Assembly: GCA_004211785.1 (NCBI GenBank)
Contig: SHBX01000011.1
Span: 1-64,000, forward strand
Reading direction: 5' to 3'
Source: Winogradskyella sp.
GTDB lineage: Bacteria > Bacteroidota > Bacteroidia > Flavobacteriales > Flavobacteriaceae
Length of the DNA stretch: 64,000 nt
Under the pieces are notes generated by a model. The model saw only the letters and a program-made list of their open reading frames with translations. It was not told the DNA's origin and did no database searches. A program made the position numbers and the translations under genes. Position 1 is the stretch's first letter; the number at the start of each line of letters is the position of its first letter. Below, in pieces: positions 53,410 through 61,994 of the stretch.

Positions 53410-54447
53410 ATGAAAGCTACTTATCAACGCTATGTTTTAAATTTTAAACGCCCAAGTGGCACATCGAGAGGTGTCATGACTACAAAAGAGACCTGGTTTA
53501 TTAGTCTTGAAGACCATGGTAAAATTGGTGTTGGCGAATGTGGCATTTTAAGTGGACTTTCTGTAGACGATAGACCCGATTACGAAGAGAAACTAAAATG
53601 GGCATGTGAAAATATTAATTTAGGCCTAAGAAAACTGGTCAGTGAGCTTGTCGAACTGCCTAGCATTCAATTTGGTTTAGAAATGGCATTTACGTCTTTA
53701 GGTTCTGAAAGTAAGTTCGAATTATTTCCTTCGGAATTTACAAAAGGAAATACCGCTATACCAATCAATGGTTTGGTTTGGATGGGTGATGAAGCCTTTA
53801 TGCGAAAACAGATTGTAGAGAAAATTGAATCAGGCTTTGATTGTATTAAACTTAAAATAGGTGCTATAGATTTTAAAACCGAATTAGATATTTTAAAATC
53901 CATCCGAAAAGAATTTTCGATTTCAGATATTGAACTTCGTGTAGACGCTAATGGTGCTTTTACGCCAAATGATGCTTTAGAGAAGATAAAACAACTTTCA
54001 GAATATCAATTACATTCTATAGAGCAACCTATAAGGCCTCAGCAGTTTGAAGAAATGGCAGAGCTTTGTGAAGCATCTCCATTAGATATTGCCTTAGATG
54101 AGGAGTTGATTGGAGTGTTTTTTGATAACCAAAAAGAAAAGCTCATTTCAATGATTAAGCCGCAATACATTATTCTTAAGCCAAGCTTAGTTGGTGGTTT
54201 TGGTGGTAGTCAACGATGGATTGCTATTGCAGATAAGTATGATGTTAAATGGTGGATTACAAGTGCCTTAGAGAGTAATGTTGGGCTTAATGCCATTGCG
54301 CAATGGACATATACTTTGGGTAATAGAATGCCGCAAGGTCTGGGAACTGGGAGTTTATATACTAATAATTTTCATTCGCCATTAACAGTAAAAAATGGTA
54401 CTTTGCAATACGATATAAATACAAATTGGAAACTTAATATTATATAA
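53410..54447 (+). CDS. menC: o-Succinylbenzoate synthase
   Basis: 345 residues from ATG 53410 (MKATYQRYVLNFKRP). The longer frame from 53368 starts upstream of the promoter. Enolase superfamily: the KxK catalytic pair in CIKLKIG, Asp ligands in ELRVDANGAF near 175, IEQPI near 200, DEEL near 225, and the second catalytic lysine in IILKPSLVGG near 258. Dehydrates SHCHC to o-succinylbenzoate. Bases 53640-53660 inside it resemble the dispersed repeat and encode LVSELVEL, just before the conserved PSIQFGLEMA. Confidence 0.93.
   Translation: MKATYQRYVLNFKRPSGTSRGVMTTKETWFISLEDHGKIGVGECGILSGLSVDDRPDYEEKLKWACENINLGLRKLVSELVELPSIQFGLEMAFTSLGSESKFELFPSEFTKGNTAIPINGLVWMGDEAFMRKQIVEKIESGFDCIKLKIGAIDFKTELDILKSIRKEFSISDIELRVDANGAFTPNDALEKIKQLSEYQLHSIEQPIRPQQFEEMAELCEASPLDIALDEELIGVFFDNQKEKLISMIKPQYIILKPSLVGGFGGSQRWIAIADKYDVKWWITSALESNVGLNAIAQWTYTLGNRMPQGLGTGSLYTNNFHSPLTVKNGTLQYDINTNWKLNII
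53640..53660. repeat. Intragenic copy of the dispersed repeat core, in frame in menC
   Basis: The sequence CAGTGAGCTTGTCGAACTGC is close to the reverse complement of the TTCGACAGGCTCAG core found in ade and between genes. Confidence 0.5.
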
Positions 54448-55409
54448 TGAATTATATACAGCTAGCATACAAAGGATTACATGATTGGTGGAGATATTTA
54501 TTAGGAAGTGTCATTATTTTCATAGCATGGCAGATTATAGGAATGATTCCATTATTAATTTTTATTGGAATAGAAGTTGCAAATGGTGCAACACTTAACT
54601 TTTCCACAAGTATCTCAGATATGGTGGCTATGCTTGGAAGTAATTTATTTCTATTCTTAATGTTAATCTCCTTTGCTGTAGGTTTAATAGGGGTCATTTT
54701 TTCATCTAGATTACTTCACCAACAATCATTTAAAGACTTAACAACAACAAGAAAAAAAATAGATTGGAGTCGTTTTTGGTTTATTTTCATTTTATGGGGA
54801 TTAGTTTCTTCTGGCTTAACTCTAGCTGATTATTTCTTAACCCCTGAAGATTATGTCTTAAATTTTGATTTAAAGGCATTTGCAATATTAGCATTAATTG
54901 GGATTTTGTTGCTTCCTCTGCAAACTAGTTTTGAAGAATATTTCTTTAGAGGTTATTTAATGCAAGGATTTGGCGTATTATTTAAAAACAAATGGGCGCC
55001 ATTGTTAATTACTTCTGTTGGTTTTGGAATGTTACATGTTTTTAATCCAGAAGTAGAAACTCTTGGACCTATGATTATGATTTTTTATATAGGTACTGGG
55101 TTAATACTTGGTATTATGACATTAATGGATGATGGTTTAGAGTTAGCTTTAGGTTTTCATGCTGCAAATAATCTTTTTACTGCATTGTTAGTTACTGCAG
55201 ATTGGACAGCATTGCAAACAGATTCTATTCTAAAAGATATTTCCGACCCAAGCAAAGTTGGGATATTAGAAATTGCAGTACCAGTTTTAATAATTTATCC
55301 AATACTACTCTTTATTCTATCCAAAAAATATGGATGGACTAATTGGAAAGACAAGCTATTTGGTAAAGTAACTCCACCACCAAAAGAAGATTATAAAGTG
55401 CTTGACTAA
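54447..55409 (+). CDS. CPBP-family intramembrane metalloprotease (CAAX/Abi type)
   Basis: 320 residues with eight or so membrane helices. The CPBP motifs are present: EEYFFR at 163-168 (Glu-Glu and Arg), GFGMLHVF near 190, and GFHAANNLF near 231. The family includes CAAX-prenyl proteases and self-immunity proteins; many bacterial members have no known substrate. It is placed between menC and menE with 1-bp overlaps at both ends, so it is translated with menaquinone enzymes. Confidence 0.9.
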   Translation: MNYIQLAYKGLHDWWRYLLGSVIIFIAWQIIGMIPLLIFIGIEVANGATLNFSTSISDMVAMLGSNLFLFLMLISFAVGLIGVIFSSRLLHQQSFKDLTTTRKKIDWSRFWFIFILWGLVSSGLTLADYFLTPEDYVLNFDLKAFAILALIGILLLPLQTSFEEYFFRGYLMQGFGVLFKNKWAPLLITSVGFGMLHVFNPEVETLGPMIMIFYIGTGLILGIMTLMDDGLELALGFHAANNLFTALLVTADWTALQTDSILKDISDPSKVGILEIAVPVLIIYPILLFILSKKYGWTNWKDKLFGKVTPPPKEDYKVLD

Positions 55410-56491
55410 TGGCGCCAAGTTTTAATAAGATTCATAACCGATTTAAGTTTAATGGTCATCATTTTAATCATGAAGAATTTAAAGAAGTTGCATATAGTCT
55501 TATAAAAGAAGGTGACCTTCACGATCGCATTACGGGCGATTTCTTAACCGATTGGCTTAATGATGATGATTTTATTTTTGCAGAAACTTCTGGGTCAACA
55601 GACATACCCAAACACATAAAGCTAGAGAAGCAAGCTATGGTAAACTCTGCCATTGCAACCGGTGATTTTTTTGGATTAAAACCTGGAGACACCGCATTAA
55701 ACTGTTTGTCTAGTAACTATATTGCAGGAAAGATGATGCTTGTAAGAGCAATGATTTTGGGTTTAGAAATTGATTGCGAAACCCCACATTCTAAGCCAAT
55801 GTTTAATACTAATAAGGTTTATGATTTTTCTGCTATGGTTCCCATGCAAGTAGCAGGATCAATAAAGAAATTAGATAATGTAAAAACGGTTATCGTTGGC
55901 GGTTCTAAAATTGTACCATTTTTGTTAGAGTGGATGAAAAGCAGTCCAGTAAAATTTTACGAAACTTATGGGATGACAGAAACGATGACACACGTTGCAC
56001 TAAAACCACTAGATACTTTAACACAAAACGGAGAGGACTTTTTCAAGGCCTTACCAACAGTAAACTTTAGTCAAGATGAGCGTGGTTGTTTAATCATCGA
56101 TGCACCAAATTTGATAGAAACCCCTTTAATTACAAACGATGTCGTTGATTTAAAATCTGATAAAGAATTCAAATGGCTTGGTCGTTTTGATAATGTTATC
56201 AATTCTGGTGGCGTTAAATTATTTCCAGAGCAGATTGAAGATAAGTTATTGCCTATTATCAAAAAACGTATTATTGTGAGTTCTCAACCTGATGATAAGT
56301 TTGGCGAAGTAGTGATTTTAATTGTCGAAACTTCAGATAAGATTTCAGAAGAACTTCAGCACAAAATAAAAAACGCGAAGTCGCTTCATAAATACGAAAT
56401 ACCTAAACACATTTATACTGTTGACGAATTTGTACTCACTTCTAATGGAAAAGTACAACGTCAAAAAACCATACAATCTGTTTTAGGATAG
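55409..56491 (+). CDS. menE: o-Succinylbenzoate-CoA ligase
   Basis: 360 residues, shorter than the ~450 of E. coli MenE but usual for the flavobacterial form. Adenylate-forming enzyme: the P-loop reads TSGSTDIPK at 60-68, with Asp65 in place of the usual Gly; ETYGMTETMTHVALK near 189 is motif A5, LGRFDNVINSGGVKLFPEQIE near 258 includes the hinge, and LTSNGKVQRQKT holds the final lysine. Produces OSB-CoA for MenB. First base overlaps the CPBP stop. Confidence 0.92.
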   Translation: MAPSFNKIHNRFKFNGHHFNHEEFKEVAYSLIKEGDLHDRITGDFLTDWLNDDDFIFAETSGSTDIPKHIKLEKQAMVNSAIATGDFFGLKPGDTALNCLSSNYIAGKMMLVRAMILGLEIDCETPHSKPMFNTNKVYDFSAMVPMQVAGSIKKLDNVKTVIVGGSKIVPFLLEWMKSSPVKFYETYGMTETMTHVALKPLDTLTQNGEDFFKALPTVNFSQDERGCLIIDAPNLIETPLITNDVVDLKSDKEFKWLGRFDNVINSGGVKLFPEQIEDKLLPIIKKRIIVSSQPDDKFGEVVILIVETSDKISEELQHKIKNAKSLHKYEIPKHIYTVDEFVLTSNGKVQRQKTIQSVLG

Positions 56492-56544
56492 TTTACTCAT
56501 TAAAAGTTCCACTTCACTCATTCTGTGTTTTTTAAGATAGGTAT

Positions 56545-56576
56545 TGCATTTAGTTTTATCGAAACTTTTAAATGCA
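56545..56576 (+). promoter_or_regulatory. Two-part hairpin in the leader before the VWA-like gene pair
   Basis: TGCATTT (56545-56551) pairs with AAATGCA (56570-56576), and AGTTT (56552-56556) with AAACT (56562-56566), leaving a 3-nt bulge. It ends 6 nt before ATG 56583 and could affect translation. Confidence 0.35.
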
Positions 56577-56582
56577 GAACCA

Positions 56583-57188
56583 ATGAAAAAGCTAATTAAA
56601 TGTGTTGCTATACTGTTCTTTACAGTGCAACTAAACAGTCAAGAAAGAAGAGTTGAAACAGAATCTGTAACATTAGAGAATCTCTTCACATTTATTGTAG
56701 ACCATTTTGAAGAAGATGGTAACCCTCAGAACATTACATTTCTTTTAAAAACCCATAAGGGTGATTTTTCGGATGAGGATAAATTTATTCTAAAACAAAC
56801 CTTTAAACTGTTATCGAAGCGCCTTAGCAAAGATGATTATGTAAGTATTGCCACATACAATGATTATAGTGGTATTGCGCTTACAAAAACACCACCTAGC
56901 GATTTAAAGAAAATTCTTTACACCATCGAATACCCTAGAGAGAGTATCAATGCTTTTGCAAAAGATGGTATTGAATTGGCTTACACCTATGCAAAAAACA
57001 ATTATGAGGAAGATTATGATAACAAGGTCGTAATGATAAGATTGCCAGAACGTAAAGGGTCAATTAATAGCATGCAAAATTCAGTAACAGCAAACATTGC
57101 ACCAACCAAACAAAAAGGAAATGGTGCAGCAGTCGTCTTATCAGCATTGGCATTACTACCAGAAATAATTCAAGTCATTAAAAATTAA
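56583..57188 (+). CDS. Exported degenerate VWA-like protein without MIDAS motif
   Basis: 201 residues from ATG 56583 (a longer frame opens at 56544 within the leader hairpin). Signal peptide about 1-19 ending in LNS before QERRVE. Residues about 50-160 align by eye with the VWA domain of the next gene: ITFLLKTHKGDFSDEDKFIL against LTFLIDVSGSMGNRNKLPLL, then DDYVSIATYNDYSGIAL against DKVSIVVYAGAAGVVL, and DGIELAYTYAKNNYEED against AGIELAYKLAEKNYKKN. The metal-binding DxSxS is replaced, so no metal site is expected. A hydrophobic C-terminus (AAVVLSALALLPEIIQVI, 182-199) may contact the membrane. Confidence 0.65.
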   Translation: MKKLIKCVAILFFTVQLNSQERRVETESVTLENLFTFIVDHFEEDGNPQNITFLLKTHKGDFSDEDKFILKQTFKLLSKRLSKDDYVSIATYNDYSGIALTKTPPSDLKKILYTIEYPRESINAFAKDGIELAYTYAKNNYEEDYDNKVVMIRLPERKGSINSMQNSVTANIAPTKQKGNGAAVVLSALALLPEIIQVIKN

Positions 57189-57211
57189 TAATCATTAAAA
57201 ACAATCATATC

Positions 57212-59503
57212 ATGAAACATGTATTACAAATTTTTACAATTTTGTTTGTGGCATTTCAGCTTCAAGCACAACAAATGAACATCACAGGTGTTGTAACCTC
57301 AGTCAGTGATGGGTTACCGTTACCTGGCATAAATATTATTGTTAAGGGCACTTCTAATAGAACAGCTACCGATTTTGATGGCAAGTATACTATTAAGGCA
57401 CAAAAAGGAGATAAGTTGGTCTTTGCTTTTTTGGGTTTTAAGACAAAACTAATTCTTGTCGGTAAATACAATACAATTAATGTAGCTCTTGAAGATGATC
57501 TTGAAACTCTAGATGAAGTTGTAATCACAGGTTATACAACTACAACAAAGGCTAAATCTAGAGTTGCTTCAGTAAGAGTTAGTAGCCAAACTATTGAGAA
57601 TAGACCAAATGCAGGTTTTGTACAAACACTTTCTGGACAAGTTCCTGGCTTAAATATTGCAACCAGTTCAGGACAACCAGGCGGAAACTCATTAGTGCAA
57701 CTTAGAGGTGTGAGTTCTATTAATGGTAATAAGGAACCACTGTTTATAGTAAATGGAATTCCAGTAAACGAGAATAGCTTTAGAGCTTTAAATCCTAACG
57801 ATATTAAATCTTTAGATGTAATTAAAGAAGCTAAGGCACTTTCAATTTATGGTAATAGAGGAAAAAACGGTGTGATTATTATAACCACAGGAAAAGGAAA
57901 GTATATAAACCCTGATGCTTTATACATTGTCGATGGTGTAGCTATAAAAAAGCAAGATAATTTTGCAATCGCTAATATTTCTGATACAGATATCGATAGC
58001 AAAATTGAATACTCTAAAGCAGAAGCTAAACGTAAATTTGGTAAGGATGCTAAACATGGCTGTGTAGTTATTACAACACATAAAGGCAATTTTAGGATTC
58101 AAGATGATGAAACCTATACTGTAATTAATGAAAATGTGTTTGAAAGAACGACACTTTCACCATTATCAACCTTTTCTATTGATGTAGATAAAGCTTCATA
58201 TAGTAATGTTAGAAGAATGATTAATAATGGAGAAATAATTCATCCAGATGCTGTTAAGATTGAAGAGATGGTAAACTACTTCAATTATGAATACCCTCAG
58301 CCAACAGATGAGCATCCATTTTCTATAAATACTGAAGTGGTAAAAACACCTTGGCATGAGAATACCAATTTGGTTAGAATTGGTCTACAAGGCAAAACAT
58401 ATAAAAATGAAGAATTGCCAGCATCTAATCTTACGTTTCTAATTGATGTTTCTGGCTCAATGGGTAATCGTAATAAGTTACCACTATTAAAATCGGCTTT
58501 TAAGTTATTAGTCAATCAATTACGTCAACAAGACAAAGTTTCTATTGTTGTATATGCTGGTGCAGCTGGTGTCGTTTTAGAACCTACATCTGGTGATAAA
58601 AAAGATAAAATTATAGCAGCACTAGATAAATTAAATTCTGGCGGGTCAACAGCTGGCGGCGCAGGTATTGAATTAGCTTATAAGTTAGCGGAAAAGAATT
58701 ATAAGAAGAATGGAAATAACAGAGTGATTTTGGCGACTGATGGTGATTTTAATGTAGGCGCATCAAGCGATAAAGCTATGGAAGAACTTATTGAAGAAAA
58801 ACGTAAATCAGGAGTTTTCTTATCGGTCTTAGGATTTGGTTATGGGAATTATAAAGATTCTAAATTAGAGACTTTGGCAGATAAAGGAAATGGAAATCAT
58901 GCTTATATAGATACTATGCAAGAAGCTCAAAAAGTATTTGGCAAAGAGTTTGGAGGAACATTATACACAATTGCTAAGGATGTGAAAATTCAAGTTGAGT
59001 TTAACCCAAAGAAAGTACAAGCCTATCGACTTATTGGTTATGAGAATAGATTACTTAATGATGAAGACTTTGTGGATGATACAATAGATGCAGGAGAATT
59101 AGGAAGTGGACATACGGTTACTGCTTTATACGAAGTTGTTCCTACAGGAATTGAAACAGAGTATTTAAATAATGTTGCAGACTTAAAATACACAGAAACT
59201 AAAACGACAGATAATTATTCTGATGAATTATTCACTGTTAAGTTTAGATATAAAAAACCTGATGCTTCAAAAAGTATCGAAATGGTACATGTCCAAAATA
59301 CAGAAATTACTAAATCAACAGAAGACATGAATTTTGCTTCTGCAATAGCTTTATTTGGTATGCAATTGAGAACTTCTCAATATTACAATAATGCGTCGAT
59401 TGATAAGGTTATTGAATTAGCAGAAAATGGAAGAGGAAAAGATAAAGAAGGATACAGAGCTGAATTTATAAGACTTGTAAAGTCTCATGATAATCTAGAT
59501 TAA
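57212..59503 (+). CDS. VWA domain protein fused to CarboxypepD_reg and SusC-plug-like segments
   Basis: 763 residues. Order: signal peptide 1-19; CarboxypepD_reg beta domain about 22-95 (GVVTSVSDGLPLPGINIIVKG); a SusC/RagA-type plug segment about 100-230 (LSGQVPGLNIATSSGQPGG, IRG-like LRGVSSI, YGNRGKNGVIIITTGKG); a second short plug-like repeat about 232-295 (PDALYIVDGVAI, HGCVVITTHKG); then the YfbK-type VWA N-terminal region (LSTFSIDVDKASYSNVRRMI), a VWA core with intact MIDAS DVSGS at 412-416, and a DUF3520-like C-terminus. No TonB barrel follows the plug. Co-transcribed with the degenerate VWA-like gene 23 bp upstream. Confidence 0.85.
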   Translation: MKHVLQIFTILFVAFQLQAQQMNITGVVTSVSDGLPLPGINIIVKGTSNRTATDFDGKYTIKAQKGDKLVFAFLGFKTKLILVGKYNTINVALEDDLETLDEVVITGYTTTTKAKSRVASVRVSSQTIENRPNAGFVQTLSGQVPGLNIATSSGQPGGNSLVQLRGVSSINGNKEPLFIVNGIPVNENSFRALNPNDIKSLDVIKEAKALSIYGNRGKNGVIIITTGKGKYINPDALYIVDGVAIKKQDNFAIANISDTDIDSKIEYSKAEAKRKFGKDAKHGCVVITTHKGNFRIQDDETYTVINENVFERTTLSPLSTFSIDVDKASYSNVRRMINNGEIIHPDAVKIEEMVNYFNYEYPQPTDEHPFSINTEVVKTPWHENTNLVRIGLQGKTYKNEELPASNLTFLIDVSGSMGNRNKLPLLKSAFKLLVNQLRQQDKVSIVVYAGAAGVVLEPTSGDKKDKIIAALDKLNSGGSTAGGAGIELAYKLAEKNYKKNGNNRVILATDGDFNVGASSDKAMEELIEEKRKSGVFLSVLGFGYGNYKDSKLETLADKGNGNHAYIDTMQEAQKVFGKEFGGTLYTIAKDVKIQVEFNPKKVQAYRLIGYENRLLNDEDFVDDTIDAGELGSGHTVTALYEVVPTGIETEYLNNVADLKYTETKTTDNYSDELFTVKFRYKKPDASKSIEMVHVQNTEITKSTEDMNFASAIALFGMQLRTSQYYNNASIDKVIELAENGRGKDKEGYRAEFIRLVKSHDNLD

Positions 59504-59522
59504 GTTTATATCAAAAAAAACC

Positions 59523-59553
59523 AAAAACCCCAATGCAATGCATCGGGGTTTTT
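59523..59553 (+). terminator. Rho-independent terminator of the VWA gene
   Basis: AAAAACCCC (59523-59531) pairs with GGGGTTTTT (59545-59553), and ATGC/GCAT extends it inside after one mismatch. It lies 20 bp after the stop codon. Confidence 0.85.
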
Positions 59554-59574
59554 AATACTTATCTAAAGAAGTAA

Positions 59575-60432
59575 TTAATTTCCTGCAGAAAGATTTTTCA
59601 TTTCTTCTTCAATCATTGCGTAGAATTGATCAATCTTTGGTAATACTACTATGCGTGTACGTCTATTTGTTGCTCTATTTTCAGCAGTATCATTTTCAAC
59701 TAAAGGCACATAAGAACTACGTCCAGCAGCAATGAGTTGTTGAGAGTTAACACCTAAGCTTTCTAAAACTCTAACAACAGAAGTTGCACGTTTTACACTT
59801 AAATCCCAGTTATCTAATAATGGTGGCTTGCTATAAGATACATTATCAGTGTGTGACTCGACCATAGCCTCAAAGTTAGGCTTGCTGTTTATTACTTTTG
59901 CTACTTTTCCTAAAACTTCATTTGCTCTATCAGTAACGTTATAACTTCCACTTTTGAATAATAATTTATCAGCGATAGAAATAAAGACTACACCTTTTTC
60001 TACATTAACCTCTATATCTGGGTCATTAATACCAACCTCTTTCTTTAAGCTTGTAACAATGGCTAGTGTAACACTATCTTTTCTTGTTAAAGCATCTTGT
60101 AAACGTGTTATTTTTAAATCACGCTCTTTTAAAGACTCTAAAGATTTCTCAAGGTTTTCTGCACCTTTACTTGTTAATTCAGTTAAGTCTTGAGAACTCT
60201 TAATTAAGGCTTCATTGCTACGACGCATATCAGCTAACTGTTCTTTAAGACCTTCTAAACGTGCATTAGCTGCAGCTTGGTCAGATAAGCAAGCATTTAA
60301 TTTTACAGTAGCTGTATTTAATAAATCTTGCGTTTCTTTTTGTTTTTCTTGTAGTGCTAAATAGTCTTTTTTCGATACACATGCCGTAAGTATCAACATT
60401 GCACAAATACTAAGTAGAATCGTTTTCTTCAT
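59575..60432 (-). CDS. OmpA-family lipoprotein with coiled coil
   Basis: 285 residues from ATG 60432 (MKKTILLSICAMLILTAC, lipobox LTAC, Cys18). A longer frame opens at 60507, but the promoter element at 60465-60472 lies inside it. Residues about 25-130 are a coiled coil; about 150-265 is the OmpA/MotB peptidoglycan-binding domain with LLFKSGSYNVTDRANEVL, VESHTDNV, LSVKRATSVVRVLESLGV and NRRTRIVV. It probably links the outer membrane to peptidoglycan. Confidence 0.92.
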   Translation of the reverse strand: MKKTILLSICAMLILTACVSKKDYLALQEKQKETQDLLNTATVKLNACLSDQAAANARLEGLKEQLADMRRSNEALIKSSQDLTELTSKGAENLEKSLESLKERDLKITRLQDALTRKDSVTLAIVTSLKKEVGINDPDIEVNVEKGVVFISIADKLLFKSGSYNVTDRANEVLGKVAKVINSKPNFEAMVESHTDNVSYSKPPLLDNWDLSVKRATSVVRVLESLGVNSQQLIAAGRSSYVPLVENDTAENRATNRRTRIVVLPKIDQFYAMIEEEMKNLSAGN

Positions 60433-60464
60433 AATCAATTGGAGTTTGTTGTTATAAACCGAGA

Positions 60465-60472
60465 CAAAATTA
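60465..60472 (-). promoter_or_regulatory. -7 promoter element (TAATTTTG) for the OmpA-family gene
   Basis: Minus-strand TAnnTTTG match, 32 nt before ATG 60432. Confidence 0.55.
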
Positions 60473-60521
60473 TAGAAAAGAAAAACGATTGATAGTCTGA
60501 TTAACAAAACTTTTAACAGAT

Positions 60522-61526
60522 TTATAAACAGTCAAATTTTTGTTTCTTTTTTATAAAATAATCCCACACAATTGAAGTCCGATTATTATAGTTAGAAAGC
60601 TGCTTTATCTGCTTTCGTTGCTTTAGTAATCTAGGTAAAGTTGTATAAAAACTGATATGTGCTTTAAGTACAGCAAAACAATACGAAGGTTTACCTTTAA
60701 TCAAAAATCGAATACCGGCAATACCGTCCAAAAACAGTCGTGTAAAGACACGTCTAAATACATTTCTATCCGTGTTTTTAACTAATGTATATAAGCTATT
60801 CCTAAAGTTGAGGTATGTCTTTCTTGGACTTGTGTTTTGTAATGTAGCACCACCAACATGAAACACTGCCGATGCACCAACATAGATTGTTTTGTGACTA
60901 TAATTAAATGCACGCCAGCATAAATCTATTTCTTCCATGTGTGCAAAATAGGTGTCGTCAAATCCATTTAACGATTTAAAAACTTCATTTTTTATAAAGA
61001 GACAAGCGCCAGAAGCCCAGAATATTTCAGTAATATCATCATATTGCCCTTTATCTTCTTCAATGGTGTCAAATATACGACCACGACAAAACGGATAACC
61101 ATATTTGTCAATAAAACCACCAGCAGCACCAGCGTATTCAAAATGTGATTTTTGTTTATAGTCTAATATTTTTGGCTGAATTATAGCAACAGTTTCTTCA
61201 GAGTTATAAGCTTCAACTATAGGAAGCAACCAATCTTTCGTCACTTCGATATCGCTATTCAGAAGACAAAGTAGAGGTTCATCGACGTATTTTAGAGCAT
61301 CGTTATAACCTTTAGCATAACCACCGTTTTCTTTATTTTGAATAATTTTAATTTCTGGATAATGATTAGCTAAAAAATCAATAGAACCATCAGTAGAAGC
61401 ATTATCAGCGACATAGATTTTGGCGTCATTAGAACATGTGGTTACTGAAGGTAAAAACTGTTCTAAGAGTGTTTTTCCATTCCAATTAAGGATAACAACA
61501 GCGATATCTTTTGTGCTAAATGTCAT
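60522..61526 (-). CDS. Glycosyltransferase family 2 protein (rhamnosyltransferase-like)
   Basis: 334 residues. GT-A fold: VVILNWNGKTLLEQFLPSV near 10, VADNASTDGSIDFL near 39, NGGYAKGYNDAL near 68, LLNSDIEV near 87 with the DxD-position Asp, and GFDDTYFAHMEEIDLCWRA near 192. Transfers a sugar onto a cell-surface polysaccharide; donor and acceptor unknown. The start overlaps the stop of the HsdR_N protein gene by 4 bp, so the two are co-expressed. Confidence 0.9.
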   Translation of the reverse strand: MTFSTKDIAVVILNWNGKTLLEQFLPSVTTCSNDAKIYVADNASTDGSIDFLANHYPEIKIIQNKENGGYAKGYNDALKYVDEPLLCLLNSDIEVTKDWLLPIVEAYNSEETVAIIQPKILDYKQKSHFEYAGAAGGFIDKYGYPFCRGRIFDTIEEDKGQYDDITEIFWASGACLFIKNEVFKSLNGFDDTYFAHMEEIDLCWRAFNYSHKTIYVGASAVFHVGGATLQNTSPRKTYLNFRNSLYTLVKNTDRNVFRRVFTRLFLDGIAGIRFLIKGKPSYCFAVLKAHISFYTTLPRLLKQRKQIKQLSNYNNRTSIVWDYFIKKKQKFDCL

Positions 61527-61972
61527 TCAGATTTATAATTTGGAATGTCTTTTAAAAATGCATATTGTTCTTTTTCCAAATCCATTTGACAATAATAATG
61601 ATTAATTCCGTTGGTTACCATCAAATAAGTAGCGTTTAATGCCAAGTTATAGCGCGCTATTTGGTCAAACGTATTTTGATTGATGGTTATTTTAGGCGCT
61701 TTGCATTCTACAATTAAAAAAATAGAACCATCAGGATTAAAAATTACAATATCGTAGCGTTTTTTTAAGCCGTTGATTGTGAGTTCTTTTTCGACGTTAA
61801 TCAAAGATTTTGGGTAATCTTTATCAGAAATCAGATAATGTACACAGTGTTGTCTCACCCATTCTTCAGGCTGTAAAATCACAAATTTTTTGCGAATGAT
61901 ATCAAAAATAGAAACTTTATTTTCTGTACTTTTGAAACGGTAGTCGAACTTTGGAAAATTAAGGTCTTGCAC
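61523..61972 (-). CDS. Solitary HsdR N-terminal (PD-(D/E)XK) domain protein
   Basis: 149 residues starting with GTG at 61972. It equals the N-terminal nuclease domain of type I restriction enzyme R subunits, with no helicase part: IFDIIRKKFVILQPEEWVRQH, YPKSLINVEKEL, then the nuclease signature Asp74 in RYDIVIF and ECK at 89-91 in LIVECKAP. No hsdM or hsdS is nearby, so it is not part of a restriction system here. Its pairing with a glycosyltransferase gene (4-bp overlap) gives no functional clue. Confidence 0.85.
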   Translation of the reverse strand: MQDLNFPKFDYRFKSTENKVSIFDIIRKKFVILQPEEWVRQHCVHYLISDKDYPKSLINVEKELTINGLKKRYDIVIFNPDGSIFLIVECKAPKITINQNTFDQIARYNLALNATYLMVTNGINHYYCQMDLEKEQYAFLKDIPNYKSE

Positions 61973-61976
61973 TACA

Positions 61977-61984
61977 CAAAATTA
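61977..61984 (-). promoter_or_regulatory. -7 promoter element (TAATTTTG) for the HsdR_N-GT2 operon
   Basis: Minus-strand TAnnTTTG match exactly 4 nt before the GTG start at 61972, implying a leaderless mRNA. Confidence 0.6.
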
Positions 61985-61994
61985 AAACTTTAAC

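Noticed and set aside
61523-61972. Part of a type I restriction-modification locus
   Set aside because: No methylase, specificity or helicase part is present, and the gene shows no sign of truncation.
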